A stretch of 64,000 nt of DNA from CS1-C013 sp964347265 (GCA_964347265.1 CAYFXV010000001.1:1-64000); one strand, 5' to 3'. Counted from the first letter of the stretch, positions 17,126 through 26,510 are shown. Translations and numbers: made by a program. Notes: generated from the letters alone by a model not told the origin.

Positions 17126-17137
17126 CTATTTAAATAG
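17126..17137 (+). promoter_or_regulatory. TATA box deciding the 17157 start
   Basis: CTATTTAAATAG is a 12-bp palindromic TATA-like element. Its centre is about 26 nt upstream of the ATG at 17157, which would make that ATG the 5' end of a leaderless mRNA. This argues against the in-frame ATG at 17118, which lies upstream of the box. Confidence 0.55.
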
Positions 17138-17156
17138 TCACCACAAAGTAATAAAT

Positions 17157-17471
17157 ATGCCATTTATACTGTTAAAACTAAAACAAAATGCTGAAGAGCC
17201 ATATGCAATTCATGACTTGGAAAAGTTCGGGATATGGCTATTTAGAAAAAAGCATTTAATAGTGGGAAGCGTTCTTAGCAATAAAAACGACATAACTTTA
17301 ATTAGAACTAGTGAAACAAAGAGAAGAAAGTTTGGAGAAATAATAAAAACTAAAACTGGATGGTATTACAAGTTAGTAAACAAGAAAAAGAAGACACTTG
17401 AGGGAACATTTAAAGACGGATTAAAAGTACCTATTTTTGACAATATTATAGAATTTAAAGAAAAGTTGTAA
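17157..17471 (+). CDS. Small basic hypothetical protein
   Basis: The 104-residue Lys-rich protein begins MPFILLKLKQNAEEPYAIHD and looks soluble, with alternating beta and charged segments. I chose the ATG at 17157 because of the TATA-like element 26 nt before it. It abuts the aEF-1beta gene end to end, with no gap. No family is recognised. Confidence 0.55.
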   Translation: MPFILLKLKQNAEEPYAIHDLEKFGIWLFRKKHLIVGSVLSNKNDITLIRTSETKRRKFGEIIKTKTGWYYKLVNKKKKTLEGTFKDGLKVPIFDNIIEFKEKL

Positions 17472-17720
17472 TTAAATTACTGTTGAAGATTCAACCTCTA
17501 CTTCAGAAATTCCATTTATAGATTTTATCTCAGTCTCTATACCTTCTATTCCTTTATCAGGAACTATAATTAATATTTTCAAGGCCTTTAAACCAAAAGC
17601 TAAAGGTTCTATTTTTGAATCTTTAATTTCTATTTTTTTAGCTATTTCCTCTTTCACTTTTTCTAAATCTGTATCAGTAGATTTGGGCATTATTTTTAAT
17701 GAAACGGCAACATCTCCCAT
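17472..17720 (-). CDS. ef1b: Translation elongation factor aEF-1 beta
   Basis: The 82-residue guanine-nucleotide exchange factor for aEF-1alpha shows the family profile MGDVAVSLKIMPKS, a central DSKIEPLAFGLKALKIL segment and the C-terminal IEGIETEIKSINGISEVEV. The size is typical of archaea (about 88). It overlaps by one base the zinc-ribbon gene upstream (TAATG), an arrangement common in archaea. Confidence 0.92.
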   Translation of the reverse strand: MGDVAVSLKIMPKSTDTDLEKVKEEIAKKIEIKDSKIEPLAFGLKALKILIIVPDKGIEGIETEIKSINGISEVEVESSTVI

Positions 17721-17884
17721 TATGGACCCTCGAAATTACAAACATTACATTTATAAAGTCTTGAAAGTTTCTTACACTTTCTACAACGAATAATAGTTCC
17801 TTCTCCACAATTTGGACATTTAAATACAACAAATTCGTCCTGTCCTACAACATCTATTCCACAACTTGAACATATTAATTTCAT
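17720..17884 (-). CDS. 54-residue zinc-ribbon protein (DUF1610-like)
   Basis: A 55-codon frame runs from ATG at 17884 to TAA at 17720. It has four CxxC knuckles: CSSC, CPNC, CRKC and CNVC, within MKLICSSCGIDVV..., FKCPNCGEGTIIRC and RLYKCNVCNFEGP. This matches the small zinc-ribbon, presumed RNA-binding, proteins that precede aEF-1beta in many archaea. The TAATG junction implies translational coupling. Confidence 0.8.
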   Translation of the reverse strand: MKLICSSCGIDVVGQDEFVVFKCPNCGEGTIIRCRKCKKLSRLYKCNVCNFEGP

Positions 17885-17939
17885 TTTATTCACTTCAAGT
17901 TATATATATTTAAAACTTTCGATATTATTTATTGATTCA

Positions 17940-19091
17940 ATGCTCTATAAAAACCTTAATTTAAATCTTATTAAAATTCCTAAAGTTAGGGTTGCTACTG
18001 GTCTTTATTCTCATTGGGACTCTATAGTTAAGATTGATGAAAATATTTTGAACTGGATTAAAAAGGCTTATAAAGAAGAACCAAAAGGTGTTATACTTAA
18101 TTCTTTAGAAGAGACAGTATTTACTATAAAAGAAGCCCTCGAAAATGAAGGTAAAGAATTTTTAATATCTGAAGATGTTTATAATAGATTAGATCAGTTT
18201 TTCTTAAAAAGAGAATTTAGAATTGGTGGTAATGGATATAACATGGGAAACATGTTATTTTTATCAGAAATTATTCCTGTTGTATCTTATCCTATAAGAT
18301 CTAAAAAATTAATGGAAAATTCTCCTGAGTTTAAAATTGTTTTAAAGGGTGAATTAAAGAAACCAATAGAAACAATAAGGATAACAGATCAGGATTATGA
18401 TCACATAATTATTGAACTTGAAAATTCTAGACATATTTTGTCATGGGACCCAATGACATCTCGGGGAATTTTTGATTATGAATTTTTAAAATTTGCTTCT
18501 GATCCAAAAAATATAGATATATTGATTCTTGCATATGCCCATTTGTTATTGCCTGATTATAAAAAGAAAACAGATGCAATTATAGATTTCTTAAGTGAAA
18601 AAAGGCCAAGAACTCATCTAGAGTTTGGTCTAGGTTGCGAAGAGTCTATGAAATATGCTATGGAAAAATTCTCAGAAGATAAATGTTGTGAGTCTTGGGG
18701 ATTAAATGAAATAGAATGCAAAGTTTACTTAAATGCAACATCTGAAAATAAAAATGATTTAATAGAGTCTGCTCTAAATGCTATTAAAGAATACAATATA
18801 GATAGAGTCTGTGTTCATACACCTGAATTTGTTTTTTCTATTTCTAAATATGATATAATGAAGGAGTATAGAGCTCTAATAACTGCTTGTCTTTTTGCTG
18901 CAGCAAGAACTTTTGGTGATTTAAAATTAAAAATTGCTAAATCATTGCCAACAACATATGAACCTGTTAAAGAAAAAATAGAAGAATACAATTTTTGTTT
19001 AGTACCATGTTTAATAAATAAATTCCCTAGAGTTTTAACAGGAATTGGTGATGGTTTTGCTGCTATTCAAGCTGTTAAAGCTCTAAGCTGA
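17940..19091 (+). CDS. ADP-dependent glucokinase/phosphofructokinase
   Basis: The 383-residue ribokinase-fold enzyme phosphorylates glucose or fructose-6-phosphate with ADP. Features are the sugar-binding GGNGYNMGNM (about 98-107), the conserved HLEFGLGCEE segment near 226, and the catalytic LTGIGDGFAA near the C-terminus, whose Asp is the general base. It is shorter than most characterised members (about 450). Whether it is a glucokinase, a PFK or bifunctional cannot be decided from sequence alone. It sits next to the glycogen operon. Confidence 0.85.
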   Translation: MLYKNLNLNLIKIPKVRVATGLYSHWDSIVKIDENILNWIKKAYKEEPKGVILNSLEETVFTIKEALENEGKEFLISEDVYNRLDQFFLKREFRIGGNGYNMGNMLFLSEIIPVVSYPIRSKKLMENSPEFKIVLKGELKKPIETIRITDQDYDHIIIELENSRHILSWDPMTSRGIFDYEFLKFASDPKNIDILILAYAHLLLPDYKKKTDAIIDFLSEKRPRTHLEFGLGCEESMKYAMEKFSEDKCCESWGLNEIECKVYLNATSENKNDLIESALNAIKEYNIDRVCVHTPEFVFSISKYDIMKEYRALITACLFAAARTFGDLKLKIAKSLPTTYEPVKEKIEEYNFCLVPCLINKFPRVLTGIGDGFAAIQAVKALS

Positions 19092-19379
19092 TTTAGCAAT
19101 TTTCTTAGCCAACCTGTTTAAAGAAGCTCTTAGAATGTCTCCTTTGATGTTTTTCTTCTTTATTCTTTTCATACTAGCAGCAAACTTTGGTCTATCCATT
19201 GTTCCTTTTAACCAAGCCTCAAAATCATTCCTATCATCTCTTAAATGAAACTCTAGGCTTTCTATAGGAACTGTCTTCAGGCATTCTGAAAATTCAGAAA
19301 GATTATGAGCAATCTTTCCTGTAAAGCCTGAAGTAGTACAAAACCAAAAAGCTTTATCATTTGATACATTTTTTCCCAT
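19083..19379 (-). CDS. DUF5752-like small protein
   Basis: The 98-residue protein has FWFCTTSGFTGKIAHNLSEF and then LEFHLRDDRNDFEAWLKG, a profile I associate with the DUF5752 family that often accompanies glycogen and amylase genes. The convergent gene at 17940-19091 overlaps its end by nine bases. The role is unknown; the neighbourhood suggests carbohydrate metabolism. Confidence 0.65.
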   Translation of the reverse strand: MGKNVSNDKAFWFCTTSGFTGKIAHNLSEFSECLKTVPIESLEFHLRDDRNDFEAWLKGTMDRPKFAASMKRIKKKNIKGDILRASLNRLAKKIAKSA

Positions 19380-19466
19380 TTTATCACCATTCTATGGATT
19401 TTTTAACATTTTTCATTATATGTTTAAATACAGTTTTTAATTAAAATTTAAATATGTAGTAAACCA

Positions 19467-19481
19467 TATACATTACGTATA
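19467..19481. promoter_or_regulatory. Palindrome in the glycogen operon promoter
   Basis: TATAC-ATTAC-GTATA is an inverted repeat with 5-bp arms, 37 bases upstream of the first glycogen operon ATG. It partly overlaps a TATA-like GTATAAACTATAAAGG. It could be an operator, but an AT-rich background yields such short palindromes by chance. Confidence 0.35.
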
Positions 19482-19518
19482 AACTATAAAGGATTCTAAT
19501 ATTTAAAGATGATGTAGA

Positions 19519-20664
19519 ATGAAGGTACTGATGCTTGGTTGGGAATTCCCACCAGCCAAAACTGGAGGCTTAGGTACCCATTGCTATGAACTTGTTAAAA
19601 ATTTAAGTAAAAGAGGCGTTAGTGTTCTACTATTAATTCCAAAAAGAACAGGGAATAAAAAACATAATATACCAAATGTAGAAATAATAGAAGTAGGTTC
19701 TGTTGCCTTAAACCCTTATAATACAACAAAACCTGATGATAAATTTGAAAAAGGTTATGGATGGAACTTCTTTGAAGAAGTTAGAGCTTTTAACAAAAGA
19801 TGCGTTGAAATAGCAAAAAACAAGAAATTCGATGTTGTTCATTGTCATGATTGGATGACAATAGATGCTGGAATTAAAATTAAAAAAACAACAGGAAAAC
19901 CTCTAGTTTTCACTGTTCACTCAACAGAATATGATAGAACAGCTTATATCTATCCTATGAAATTTATAATTGATATTGAGAAAGGGGGGATTCAAAAAGC
20001 AGATTTGGTTATAACAGTTAGCAAAGGTATGAAAAAACAATTAATAGAGAAATATAATGCTGAAGAGAAAAAGATTATAGTAATATATAATGGAATAAAT
20101 CCCTCTAAATATTTTGGATTGATTAAGAAAGGTAATAAAGGAATTGTCCTTTTCTTAGGAAGGCTAACAAATCAAAAAGGACCTTATTTCTTTTTACATA
20201 CAGCAAAAAAGGTTTTAGAAAAAAGGAAAGATATCATGTTCATAGTTGCTGGTCAGGGAGAACAGATGCCAGAACTAATTAGAATTGCAATTGGATTAGG
20301 TATTATGGATAATGTTGTTTTTACTGGTTATTTAACCGAAGAAGAGCTTTTACAAGCTTATTATATGGCTGATGTTTATGTTATGCCATCAGTAGCAGAA
20401 CCATTTGGAATTACAGCATTAGAGGCAATTGCTTCAGGAACTCCTGTTATTGTTTCTAAAAATGCTGGTGTTGCAGAAAAAATATTGCATTGTTTTAAAG
20501 TGGATTTCTGGGACACCCATGAAATGGCTAATAAAATAATATGCTTATTGAAATACCCCGTTCTGGGAGAATGTATGAGAAAAAATTCTTATAAGGAGAT
20601 AAGAAACTTTGGATGGGATAGAGTAGCTGAACAAACAATATCAGTTTATAGGAGAGCTATATGA
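19519..20664 (+). CDS. GT4-family glycosyltransferase (glycogen synthase-like)
   Basis: The 381-residue GT-B protein begins MLGWEFPPAKTGGLGTHCYE with the N-terminal donor-side glycine loop. It has HCHDWMT (about 113-119), ITVSKGM, FLGRLTNQKGP (about 212-222) and the C-terminal PSVAEPFGITALEAIASGTPV with the catalytic E-x7-E. Such enzymes elongate alpha-glucans or transfer sugars to related acceptors. Its stop overlaps the GH57 start (ATGA), first in a four-gene glycogen operon. Confidence 0.85.
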   Translation: MKVLMLGWEFPPAKTGGLGTHCYELVKNLSKRGVSVLLLIPKRTGNKKHNIPNVEIIEVGSVALNPYNTTKPDDKFEKGYGWNFFEEVRAFNKRCVEIAKNKKFDVVHCHDWMTIDAGIKIKKTTGKPLVFTVHSTEYDRTAYIYPMKFIIDIEKGGIQKADLVITVSKGMKKQLIEKYNAEEKKIIVIYNGINPSKYFGLIKKGNKGIVLFLGRLTNQKGPYFFLHTAKKVLEKRKDIMFIVAGQGEQMPELIRIAIGLGIMDNVVFTGYLTEEELLQAYYMADVYVMPSVAEPFGITALEAIASGTPVIVSKNAGVAEKILHCFKVDFWDTHEMANKIICLLKYPVLGECMRKNSYKEIRNFGWDRVAEQTISVYRRAI

Positions 20665-21836
20665 CATCGCTTTGTTTTTATTTTCAGGTTCACCAACCAA
20701 TGAGATTAAATAGATTTTCTATCTTTACTAAAGGTTCTCCTTATTTTGATGAAGAAAGAAACAAAGCGTATTTAAAAAAAGTTTCAAATAAATGTTATTT
20801 ACCAACTAACAAACTTCTTTTAGATCTAATAAATGAATATGAGAAAAAATTCAAAATTGCCTTTAGCTTAACTGGAGTTTTTGTAGAGCAATGTAAAAAA
20901 TATGCACCTGAAGTTTTAGAATCTTTTAAAGAATTAACCAAGACTGGAAACGTTGAGTTTTTAAATGAAACTTATTATCATTCTTTAGCAGTCTTATTTT
21001 CTGAAAAGGAATTTAAAGAACAAATAAAACTTCATAGGAAAATGATATTAGAATTGTTTAACCAAAAACCAAAAATTTTTAGAAATACTGAAGCAATGTA
21101 TTCAAACAGTATTGCCAAACTAATTGAAAAATTAGGATATAGAGGAATAATAACAGAAGGTCATGAAAGTATTCTAGGGTGGAGATCACCTAATTACTTG
21201 TACTATCCAAATGGTTGTAAAAAAATTTCAGCCTTATTGAGGAACTATAAATTAAGTGATGATATTGGTTTTAGGTTTTCTGCTCGATGGTGGGAAGAAT
21301 ATCCACTGACTGCTGATAAATATTCGATATGGTTATCAAAATGTGAAGGTCATTGTATTAATGTATTCATTGATTATGAAACATTTGGAGAACATCAATG
21401 GGAAGATACAGGAATATTTAATTTCTTAAAATACTTACCATCTGAAATTTCTAAATATCCAAGTCTTGATTTTAAAACTCCATCTGAAATTATTAAATCA
21501 TATAAACCTGTTGGAGTCATAGATGTTCCACATACAATTTCTTGGGCAGATGTCCAAAGAGATCTTTCAGCCTGGCTTGAGAATGAAATGCAAAAACTTG
21601 CTTTTGAACAAATGGCAAAACTTGAAGAACATGTTAAGAAAAACCCAGAATTGTTGCATACATGGAGATTACTTCAAACTTCTGATCATTTTTATTATAT
21701 GTGTACTAAGTGGTTTGCTGATGGTGATGTTCACAAATATTTTAATCCTTATAATTCTCCTTATGATGCATTTATTAACTTTATGAACATTTTACAAGAC
21801 CTAAGAAGAAAGTTGGGTTTAAATGAAAGTAGATGA
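20661..21836 (+). CDS. GH57 alpha-amylase-type glycoside hydrolase
   Basis: The 391-residue enzyme cleaves or rearranges alpha-1,4/1,6 glucans. The GH57 motifs are visible: HQP at 11-13, GNVEFLNETYYHSL (about 96-109), the nucleophile Glu144 in RNTEAMYS, the acid/base Asp238 in FIDYETFGEHQW, and WADVQRDLSAWLENEM. The length fits intracellular alpha-amylases more than branching enzymes (usually over 500). It overlaps both its operon neighbours. Confidence 0.88.
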   Translation: MTSLCFYFQVHQPMRLNRFSIFTKGSPYFDEERNKAYLKKVSNKCYLPTNKLLLDLINEYEKKFKIAFSLTGVFVEQCKKYAPEVLESFKELTKTGNVEFLNETYYHSLAVLFSEKEFKEQIKLHRKMILELFNQKPKIFRNTEAMYSNSIAKLIEKLGYRGIITEGHESILGWRSPNYLYYPNGCKKISALLRNYKLSDDIGFRFSARWWEEYPLTADKYSIWLSKCEGHCINVFIDYETFGEHQWEDTGIFNFLKYLPSEISKYPSLDFKTPSEIIKSYKPVGVIDVPHTISWADVQRDLSAWLENEMQKLAFEQMAKLEEHVKKNPELLHTWRLLQTSDHFYYMCTKWFADGDVHKYFNPYNSPYDAFINFMNILQDLRRKLGLNESR

Positions 21837-23769
21837 TCTAAAATGGGAATATCTACCAATAGAAAATCCTGATTGGGATTATGCTAGAAACCTCTTTACT
21901 GTTCTAAAAAGACCTCAAGCAACTTGGTCTCAATCTATTTTTTCTGTAAGACATAAAAACTTAATTGCACCTAACAGAGATTATAAATTTCAAGGATTAT
22001 ATGTTTTTGTTAATAAGGAGTATTGGAAATTTTTAGATGCTATATTCTTTGGAATAAAAGAATTTCATATGGAACCTAAAAAAGTAATAATTTTTCCTTG
22101 GAAATCTGTTTATCAATATTTTGGAGATGGAATCGATGTTGATGTTTCTTATTATTTATCTAGAGATATGAGAGAAGGCATAACAGCAAAAATCATATTT
22201 GATATAAAGAACTCTTTTTTTAAAGAACTAATAATTAAACCTTTAGTTGATATTAGGAATATTTTTTCAGATTCAAAACCAGAAAAAATTAAAACTAAAG
22301 TTAATAACAACTCTTTGACTGCATCCTTTGGAAAAAATAAAATTTCTTTTTTTGTTAATGATAGTAGTATTTTAGCTGAAAAGGAGATTTTAAATTGGAA
22401 ATATAAATTGGGAAGTGGATTTAGAGAAAATACTAGCAATGGTATAAGATTTGTTTCAGAATGGGCTAGGCCTGTATTCATTGGAGAAATTCACAAAAGA
22501 TTATCTGGAGATGAAAAGATTTCTTTAATAATAAACTGTAATAGAAAAAATGATGATTTCGATGAAAATGAGGAAAAATTATATGTAAATCAAATAACTA
22601 AGAAATTTAATTGTAAAAATGAATTGTTAGCAAGAATAATCTCATTGGATAGTTTTGGTATATTAGAAAAAAATATTTTAATACCAGAAGCCGGAGATTT
22701 CTGGTTTAGACAAATATGGCTAAGGGATTTGTTAGAATCGTTAATTAATAATTTTCAAACTTTCATCAAATTAGATAACAAAAAAATAAATGAAATAATA
22801 AAATGGATACTAAAACAACAAAATAGAAAAACTGGGAGATTCCCAAATTTCAAAAATAATTATAATTCTGTTGATACAAGTCTTTTATTCTTTATTTTAG
22901 CTGAAAAATACCTAAAACACTTCAATGATAAAACAATGGAAAAAAGAATTTTAGAAAGTTTTAATTTACTTTTTAAAAAATTTTCTGAAAATAAAATAGA
23001 AAATAATGGGCCACCAGTAATTAAACATTATATGTTATACTCTATGCCATGGCATTCTTGGACAGACTCTAGAATTCCTTTCAGAGGAGATATGATATCT
23101 ACAAGAATTCCACATGAATGGGTTAAAGAAGAGAATTTAGAAGAAATACTCAAACCATGTTTGTTACCTGAAATAAATGCAATGTTTATTAGAACTTTAA
23201 AAGTGGTGGAACTGTTAGGAAAAGATCTTGGAAATTTTTATAAAAAATCTTTAGAAAAATATAAAAAAATATTTCAAAATAATGATTTTCTATATTCTAT
23301 AATTATTAACGATAAAAAAGATGCTACAGAAACTTCAATGGCATTGAATTCTGCTGTTTTGTTATATAATCATGTTTTTAATAAAAAAGATTTGGAAAAA
23401 ATGTGGCCATCTGTTCAGAAATTATTAGTTAAAAGAAGTGGAAAATTGTTTGGTATTCTTTGTAGAAATATAAAAGATAGAATATATTACAACGATTACC
23501 AATATCATGGAGCAGTTGTTTGGCCAAGAGACACTCCTTATCTCATTAGATACCTGAAAACAATTGGAAAAAATGATTTAGTAAAAGAAATTCTGGAAAG
23601 TAATTTAGAACATCAGATGAATGAATCTGGAATATTTTATTGTAATGAGTTATTTTCACTTCCTGAAGGAAAGAATCCATCCCCAACTAAAAGTGATGGT
23701 AATCCTGTCCCAGTTAAGAACCCTATCCAATTATGGTCACATTTTTGTGATGATTATTTAAGAAGCTAA
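21823..23769 (+). CDS. Glycogen debranching enzyme (amylo-alpha-1,6-glucosidase type)
   Basis: The 648-residue protein has an N-terminal beta-rich half (about 1-270) and a C-terminal (alpha/alpha)6-barrel half. The catalytic part shows FWFRQIWLRDLLESL (about 290-304), NRKTGRFPNF, ATETSMALNSAVLLYN and the late GAVVWPRDTPYLIRYL. It would remove alpha-1,6 branches of glycogen. It overlaps the GH57 gene by 14 bases and precedes glycogen synthase, consistent with one transcript. A glucoamylase-like activity is the main alternative. Confidence 0.82.
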   Translation: MKVDDLKWEYLPIENPDWDYARNLFTVLKRPQATWSQSIFSVRHKNLIAPNRDYKFQGLYVFVNKEYWKFLDAIFFGIKEFHMEPKKVIIFPWKSVYQYFGDGIDVDVSYYLSRDMREGITAKIIFDIKNSFFKELIIKPLVDIRNIFSDSKPEKIKTKVNNNSLTASFGKNKISFFVNDSSILAEKEILNWKYKLGSGFRENTSNGIRFVSEWARPVFIGEIHKRLSGDEKISLIINCNRKNDDFDENEEKLYVNQITKKFNCKNELLARIISLDSFGILEKNILIPEAGDFWFRQIWLRDLLESLINNFQTFIKLDNKKINEIIKWILKQQNRKTGRFPNFKNNYNSVDTSLLFFILAEKYLKHFNDKTMEKRILESFNLLFKKFSENKIENNGPPVIKHYMLYSMPWHSWTDSRIPFRGDMISTRIPHEWVKEENLEEILKPCLLPEINAMFIRTLKVVELLGKDLGNFYKKSLEKYKKIFQNNDFLYSIIINDKKDATETSMALNSAVLLYNHVFNKKDLEKMWPSVQKLLVKRSGKLFGILCRNIKDRIYYNDYQYHGAVVWPRDTPYLIRYLKTIGKNDLVKEILESNLEHQMNESGIFYCNELFSLPEGKNPSPTKSDGNPVPVKNPIQLWSHFCDDYLRS

Positions 23770-23794
23770 CTAATTAATGATATGAGGTATTGTT

Positions 23795-25585
23795 ATGAAA
23801 ACCCAAGCAAATGTTTTGTTTGAAGTAGCTTTTGAGGTATGCAACAAAGTTGGAGGAATATATGCTGTTATAGAGTCAAAAGCTGCCCGAATGGTTGAAT
23901 TATATAAAAATAATTACTTTGCTGTAGGACCTTATTATCCTGAAAGAGCTATTCTAGAAACCATAAAACAAAAACCTCCAAAATTTTGTGAAAAGGTTTT
24001 TTCTAGCTTAAATAAAAACGGAATTAAGTGTCATTATGGAAAGTGGATTGTAGAAGGAAAACCAAATGTCATACTAGTTGAATTTAATGATCTATTAGAA
24101 AAAGTTAATAATATAAAAACAGAATTATGGAAAAAATATAAAGTTGATTCTTGGGGAACTAAGTTTGATTTTGAAGAACCTGTTGCTTGGTCAACAGCTG
24201 CTGGAATGCTAATAGAAAAACTTTTTCCATGTTTTGAAAATAAAAATGTTGTTGCTCATTTTCATGAATGGTTATCAGGAGCAGCTTTATTATATCTAAA
24301 AGATAAAGTCCCTACTGTTTTTACCACACATGCAACAATGTTAGGAAGAACAATAGCTGGATGGGGAGAAGATTTGTATAAAGAGGTTAATGATGCAATT
24401 TATACTAATACTCCTTTAGATCCAAAAAGACCTCACAAATATGGAGTTCAAGCAAAACACCAAATGGAAAAAGCTTGCGCTGAAAATTGTACTATTTTTT
24501 CAACAACATCTGAAATAACATCCAAAGAAGCAATCTACATACTAGGAAAAATACCTGATATAATATTACCAAATGGTTTAGATATAGAAAGATTTCCTAC
24601 AATGGAAGAGTTTGCTTTATTACACAGAAAATACAGAGAAAAAATCAAGCATTTTCTAAGTGCCTATTTTAATCCTTATTATGAAACAGATTTGTGGGAT
24701 GCAATGGTTTTTTTCACATCTGGAAGATATGAATTCAGAAATAAAGGATATGATGTTCTAATAGAAGCTTTAGGAAAATTGAATGAAAGAATGAAAAAAG
24801 AAAAAATTAAAAAAAATATTTTTGTTTTCTTCTATGTTCCTAGAGGCGATATTAAAGATAATATTGAAATCATGGAAAGTACTCAATTATATGATGATAT
24901 GAGAGAAACCGTAGACGATGAATTGCCTTGGATAGAAGAAATGATTTTGGATTCGCTTGCAAAAGGCAAAATGCCAAAAATGAGAGTTATACTTAAAAAA
25001 GAGTTTTTAGAGGAATGTAAAAGAAAAATAGCTGCCTTTAAAAGAAAAGGCAATCCTCCTTTTTCTGCATATATTGTTGATGAAGATGATTTAATTGTAA
25101 ATGCTTTTAAGGAAAACAGGCTCTTGAATAGAATTGATGATAAAGTTAAAGTAATATTTTATCCTTCTTATTTATCAACAACAGACAGATTATTAGGATT
25201 AAACTATGAACAAGCTGTTCAAGGTTCTCATTTAGGCGTGTTTCCTTCATATTATGAGCCTTGGGGATATACCCCCCTTGAGTGTGCTGCAAATGGTGTT
25301 TTGTCTATAACTTCTGATTTTGCTGGCTTTGGAATATTTATTAAACAGAATTCTGATCAAAGTAAAAACCCTGGAATAGGGGTTTTAGAAAGAGATAGCA
25401 AAAGTCGTGAAGAAGTTATTGAAAAATTATATGAAATGTTATGGAACATTGTTATTATGTCTAGAAAAGAAAGAATACCTAAGAAAGCTCAAGCAAAAGA
25501 CTTAGCTTCACTAGCTGATTGGAAAATATTAATTAAAAATTATGTTCAAGCACATAACATGGCTTTAGAAAGATTTAAGAAATAA
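23795..25585 (+). CDS. GT3 glycogen synthase
   Basis: The 596-residue protein is of the eukaryote-like GT3 family, which transfers glucose from UDP-glucose to glycogen. Signatures are FEVAFEVCNKVGGIYAVIES (about 9-28), AHFHEWLSGAALLYLKD, TTHATMLGRTIAG, LPNGLDIERFPTMEEF and the catalytic PSYYEPWGYTPLECAANG near 486-503. A GAGGT Shine-Dalgarno-like element precedes the ATG. Finding GT3 and GT4 synthases in one operon is notable. Confidence 0.9.
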   Translation: MKTQANVLFEVAFEVCNKVGGIYAVIESKAARMVELYKNNYFAVGPYYPERAILETIKQKPPKFCEKVFSSLNKNGIKCHYGKWIVEGKPNVILVEFNDLLEKVNNIKTELWKKYKVDSWGTKFDFEEPVAWSTAAGMLIEKLFPCFENKNVVAHFHEWLSGAALLYLKDKVPTVFTTHATMLGRTIAGWGEDLYKEVNDAIYTNTPLDPKRPHKYGVQAKHQMEKACAENCTIFSTTSEITSKEAIYILGKIPDIILPNGLDIERFPTMEEFALLHRKYREKIKHFLSAYFNPYYETDLWDAMVFFTSGRYEFRNKGYDVLIEALGKLNERMKKEKIKKNIFVFFYVPRGDIKDNIEIMESTQLYDDMRETVDDELPWIEEMILDSLAKGKMPKMRVILKKEFLEECKRKIAAFKRKGNPPFSAYIVDEDDLIVNAFKENRLLNRIDDKVKVIFYPSYLSTTDRLLGLNYEQAVQGSHLGVFPSYYEPWGYTPLECAANGVLSITSDFAGFGIFIKQNSDQSKNPGIGVLERDSKSREEVIEKLYEMLWNIVIMSRKERIPKKAQAKDLASLADWKILIKNYVQAHNMALERFKK

Positions 25586-25591
25586 AAATTC

Positions 25592-25987
25592 TCAAGCTCT
25601 CATATCAGGAAGTTCCGGTAATCGAACACTTAAAGATCTAGTAGGTATTCTATTCATTATCATTCTGTTTAGGTTTTTAATAGTTATTATTTCTTTTAAT
25701 CTCCTACTGGTTTTAAATGGAACAGCATGATATACTCTTCTAGGTTTTTCATTATCCAGATGTCCTTTTTTTGAACTAACATAACCTTTTTCTTCTAAAG
25801 TGTGTAATAATGGATAAATTTCAGAGGGACTAAAAAGAACTCCATACTTTTCTCTAAAATCGGTAAGAAGCTTATAACCATGAGTGGGTTCTTTCAATAT
25901 ATTTCTTAAAAATATTTCTTCCATATTGGCCTTCAAATCTTTTCTAACTAATTGTTTTATTGTTTCCATTCTCGATATTGTTTCCAT
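25592..25987 (-). CDS. PadR-family transcription regulator
   Basis: The 131-residue winged-helix protein shows the PadR pattern: EEIFLRNILKEPTHGYKLLTDF, GVLFSPSEIYPLLHTLEEKGYV and a wing ending RRVYHAVP. It is convergent with the glycogen operon, 6 bases from its end, and upstream of its own start lies a perfect 15-bp palindrome. It may regulate the sugar genes on either side. The ligand is unknown. Confidence 0.85.
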   Translation of the reverse strand: METISRMETIKQLVRKDLKANMEEIFLRNILKEPTHGYKLLTDFREKYGVLFSPSEIYPLLHTLEEKGYVSSKKGHLDNEKPRRVYHAVPFKTSRRLKEIITIKNLNRMIMNRIPTRSLSVRLPELPDMRA

Positions 25988-26008
25988 ATTTTGTCACCAA
26001 TTAATAGT

Positions 26009-26023
26009 CATAATACTATTATG
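26009..26023. promoter_or_regulatory. Perfect palindrome upstream of padR
   Basis: CATAATA-C-TATTATG is a perfect 15-bp dyad located 22-36 bases upstream of the padR ATG, in the expected promoter zone. PadR regulators usually bind such dyads and repress their own gene, so this is a candidate operator. It is inferred from position and symmetry only. Confidence 0.45.
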
Positions 26024-26075
26024 GAATAAATTGTAGAAAAAGAAAATTTACCCTTACGGCAGTAAAAAATACTTA

Positions 26076-26510
26076 TTAGTATTTTTTCAAATGTCCATGA
26101 ATATACTTCTCAAATATTGTAAGAAATACTAATTTATCTCTTCCAGTATTAATAACTCTATGATACTTGTTAGGGAGAACTGTAACCAAATCTCCTTTTT
26201 TAACATTAATCTTCTTCTTATCAACAATTATATATCCTCTACCTTTCAAAAAAATATAAACTTCTTCAGCATTGTGTTTGTGTCCCCTAGTCATTTTAAA
26301 TTCAGAATTGACTTTTCCAGGATATAGAAAATTCATACAAACCATAAGTCTTTTCAAACCAGTTTTTTTAACAGGCAAGTCAATTAAAACTTCGTTAATA
26401 TCGTTTTTATGACCTTTAATGTTTTTGTAGATATTTTTACCTTTTTCGATCGCGTCTTTAACTTTCATTTTTAATGTCTTACCTTTGAACTTATTGATGT
26501 TAAATTTCAT
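26076..26510 (-). CDS. Cupin-type glucose-6-phosphate isomerase
   Basis: The 144-residue single-cupin protein has the metal-binding pattern MTRGHKHNAEEVY...GRGYIIV (H-x-H-x(3)-E, about 87-95) and the second-motif His in LPNKYHRVINTG. Together with FLYPGKVNSEFKM this resembles archaeal cupin phosphoglucose isomerases, which interconvert glucose-6- and fructose-6-phosphate. Its start overlaps the TIM stop (ATGA) in a three-gene glycolytic unit, which supports the call. Another cupin epimerase or isomerase is possible. Confidence 0.75.
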   Translation of the reverse strand: MKFNINKFKGKTLKMKVKDAIEKGKNIYKNIKGHKNDINEVLIDLPVKKTGLKRLMVCMNFLYPGKVNSEFKMTRGHKHNAEEVYIFLKGRGYIIVDKKKINVKKGDLVTVLPNKYHRVINTGRDKLVFLTIFEKYIHGHLKKY

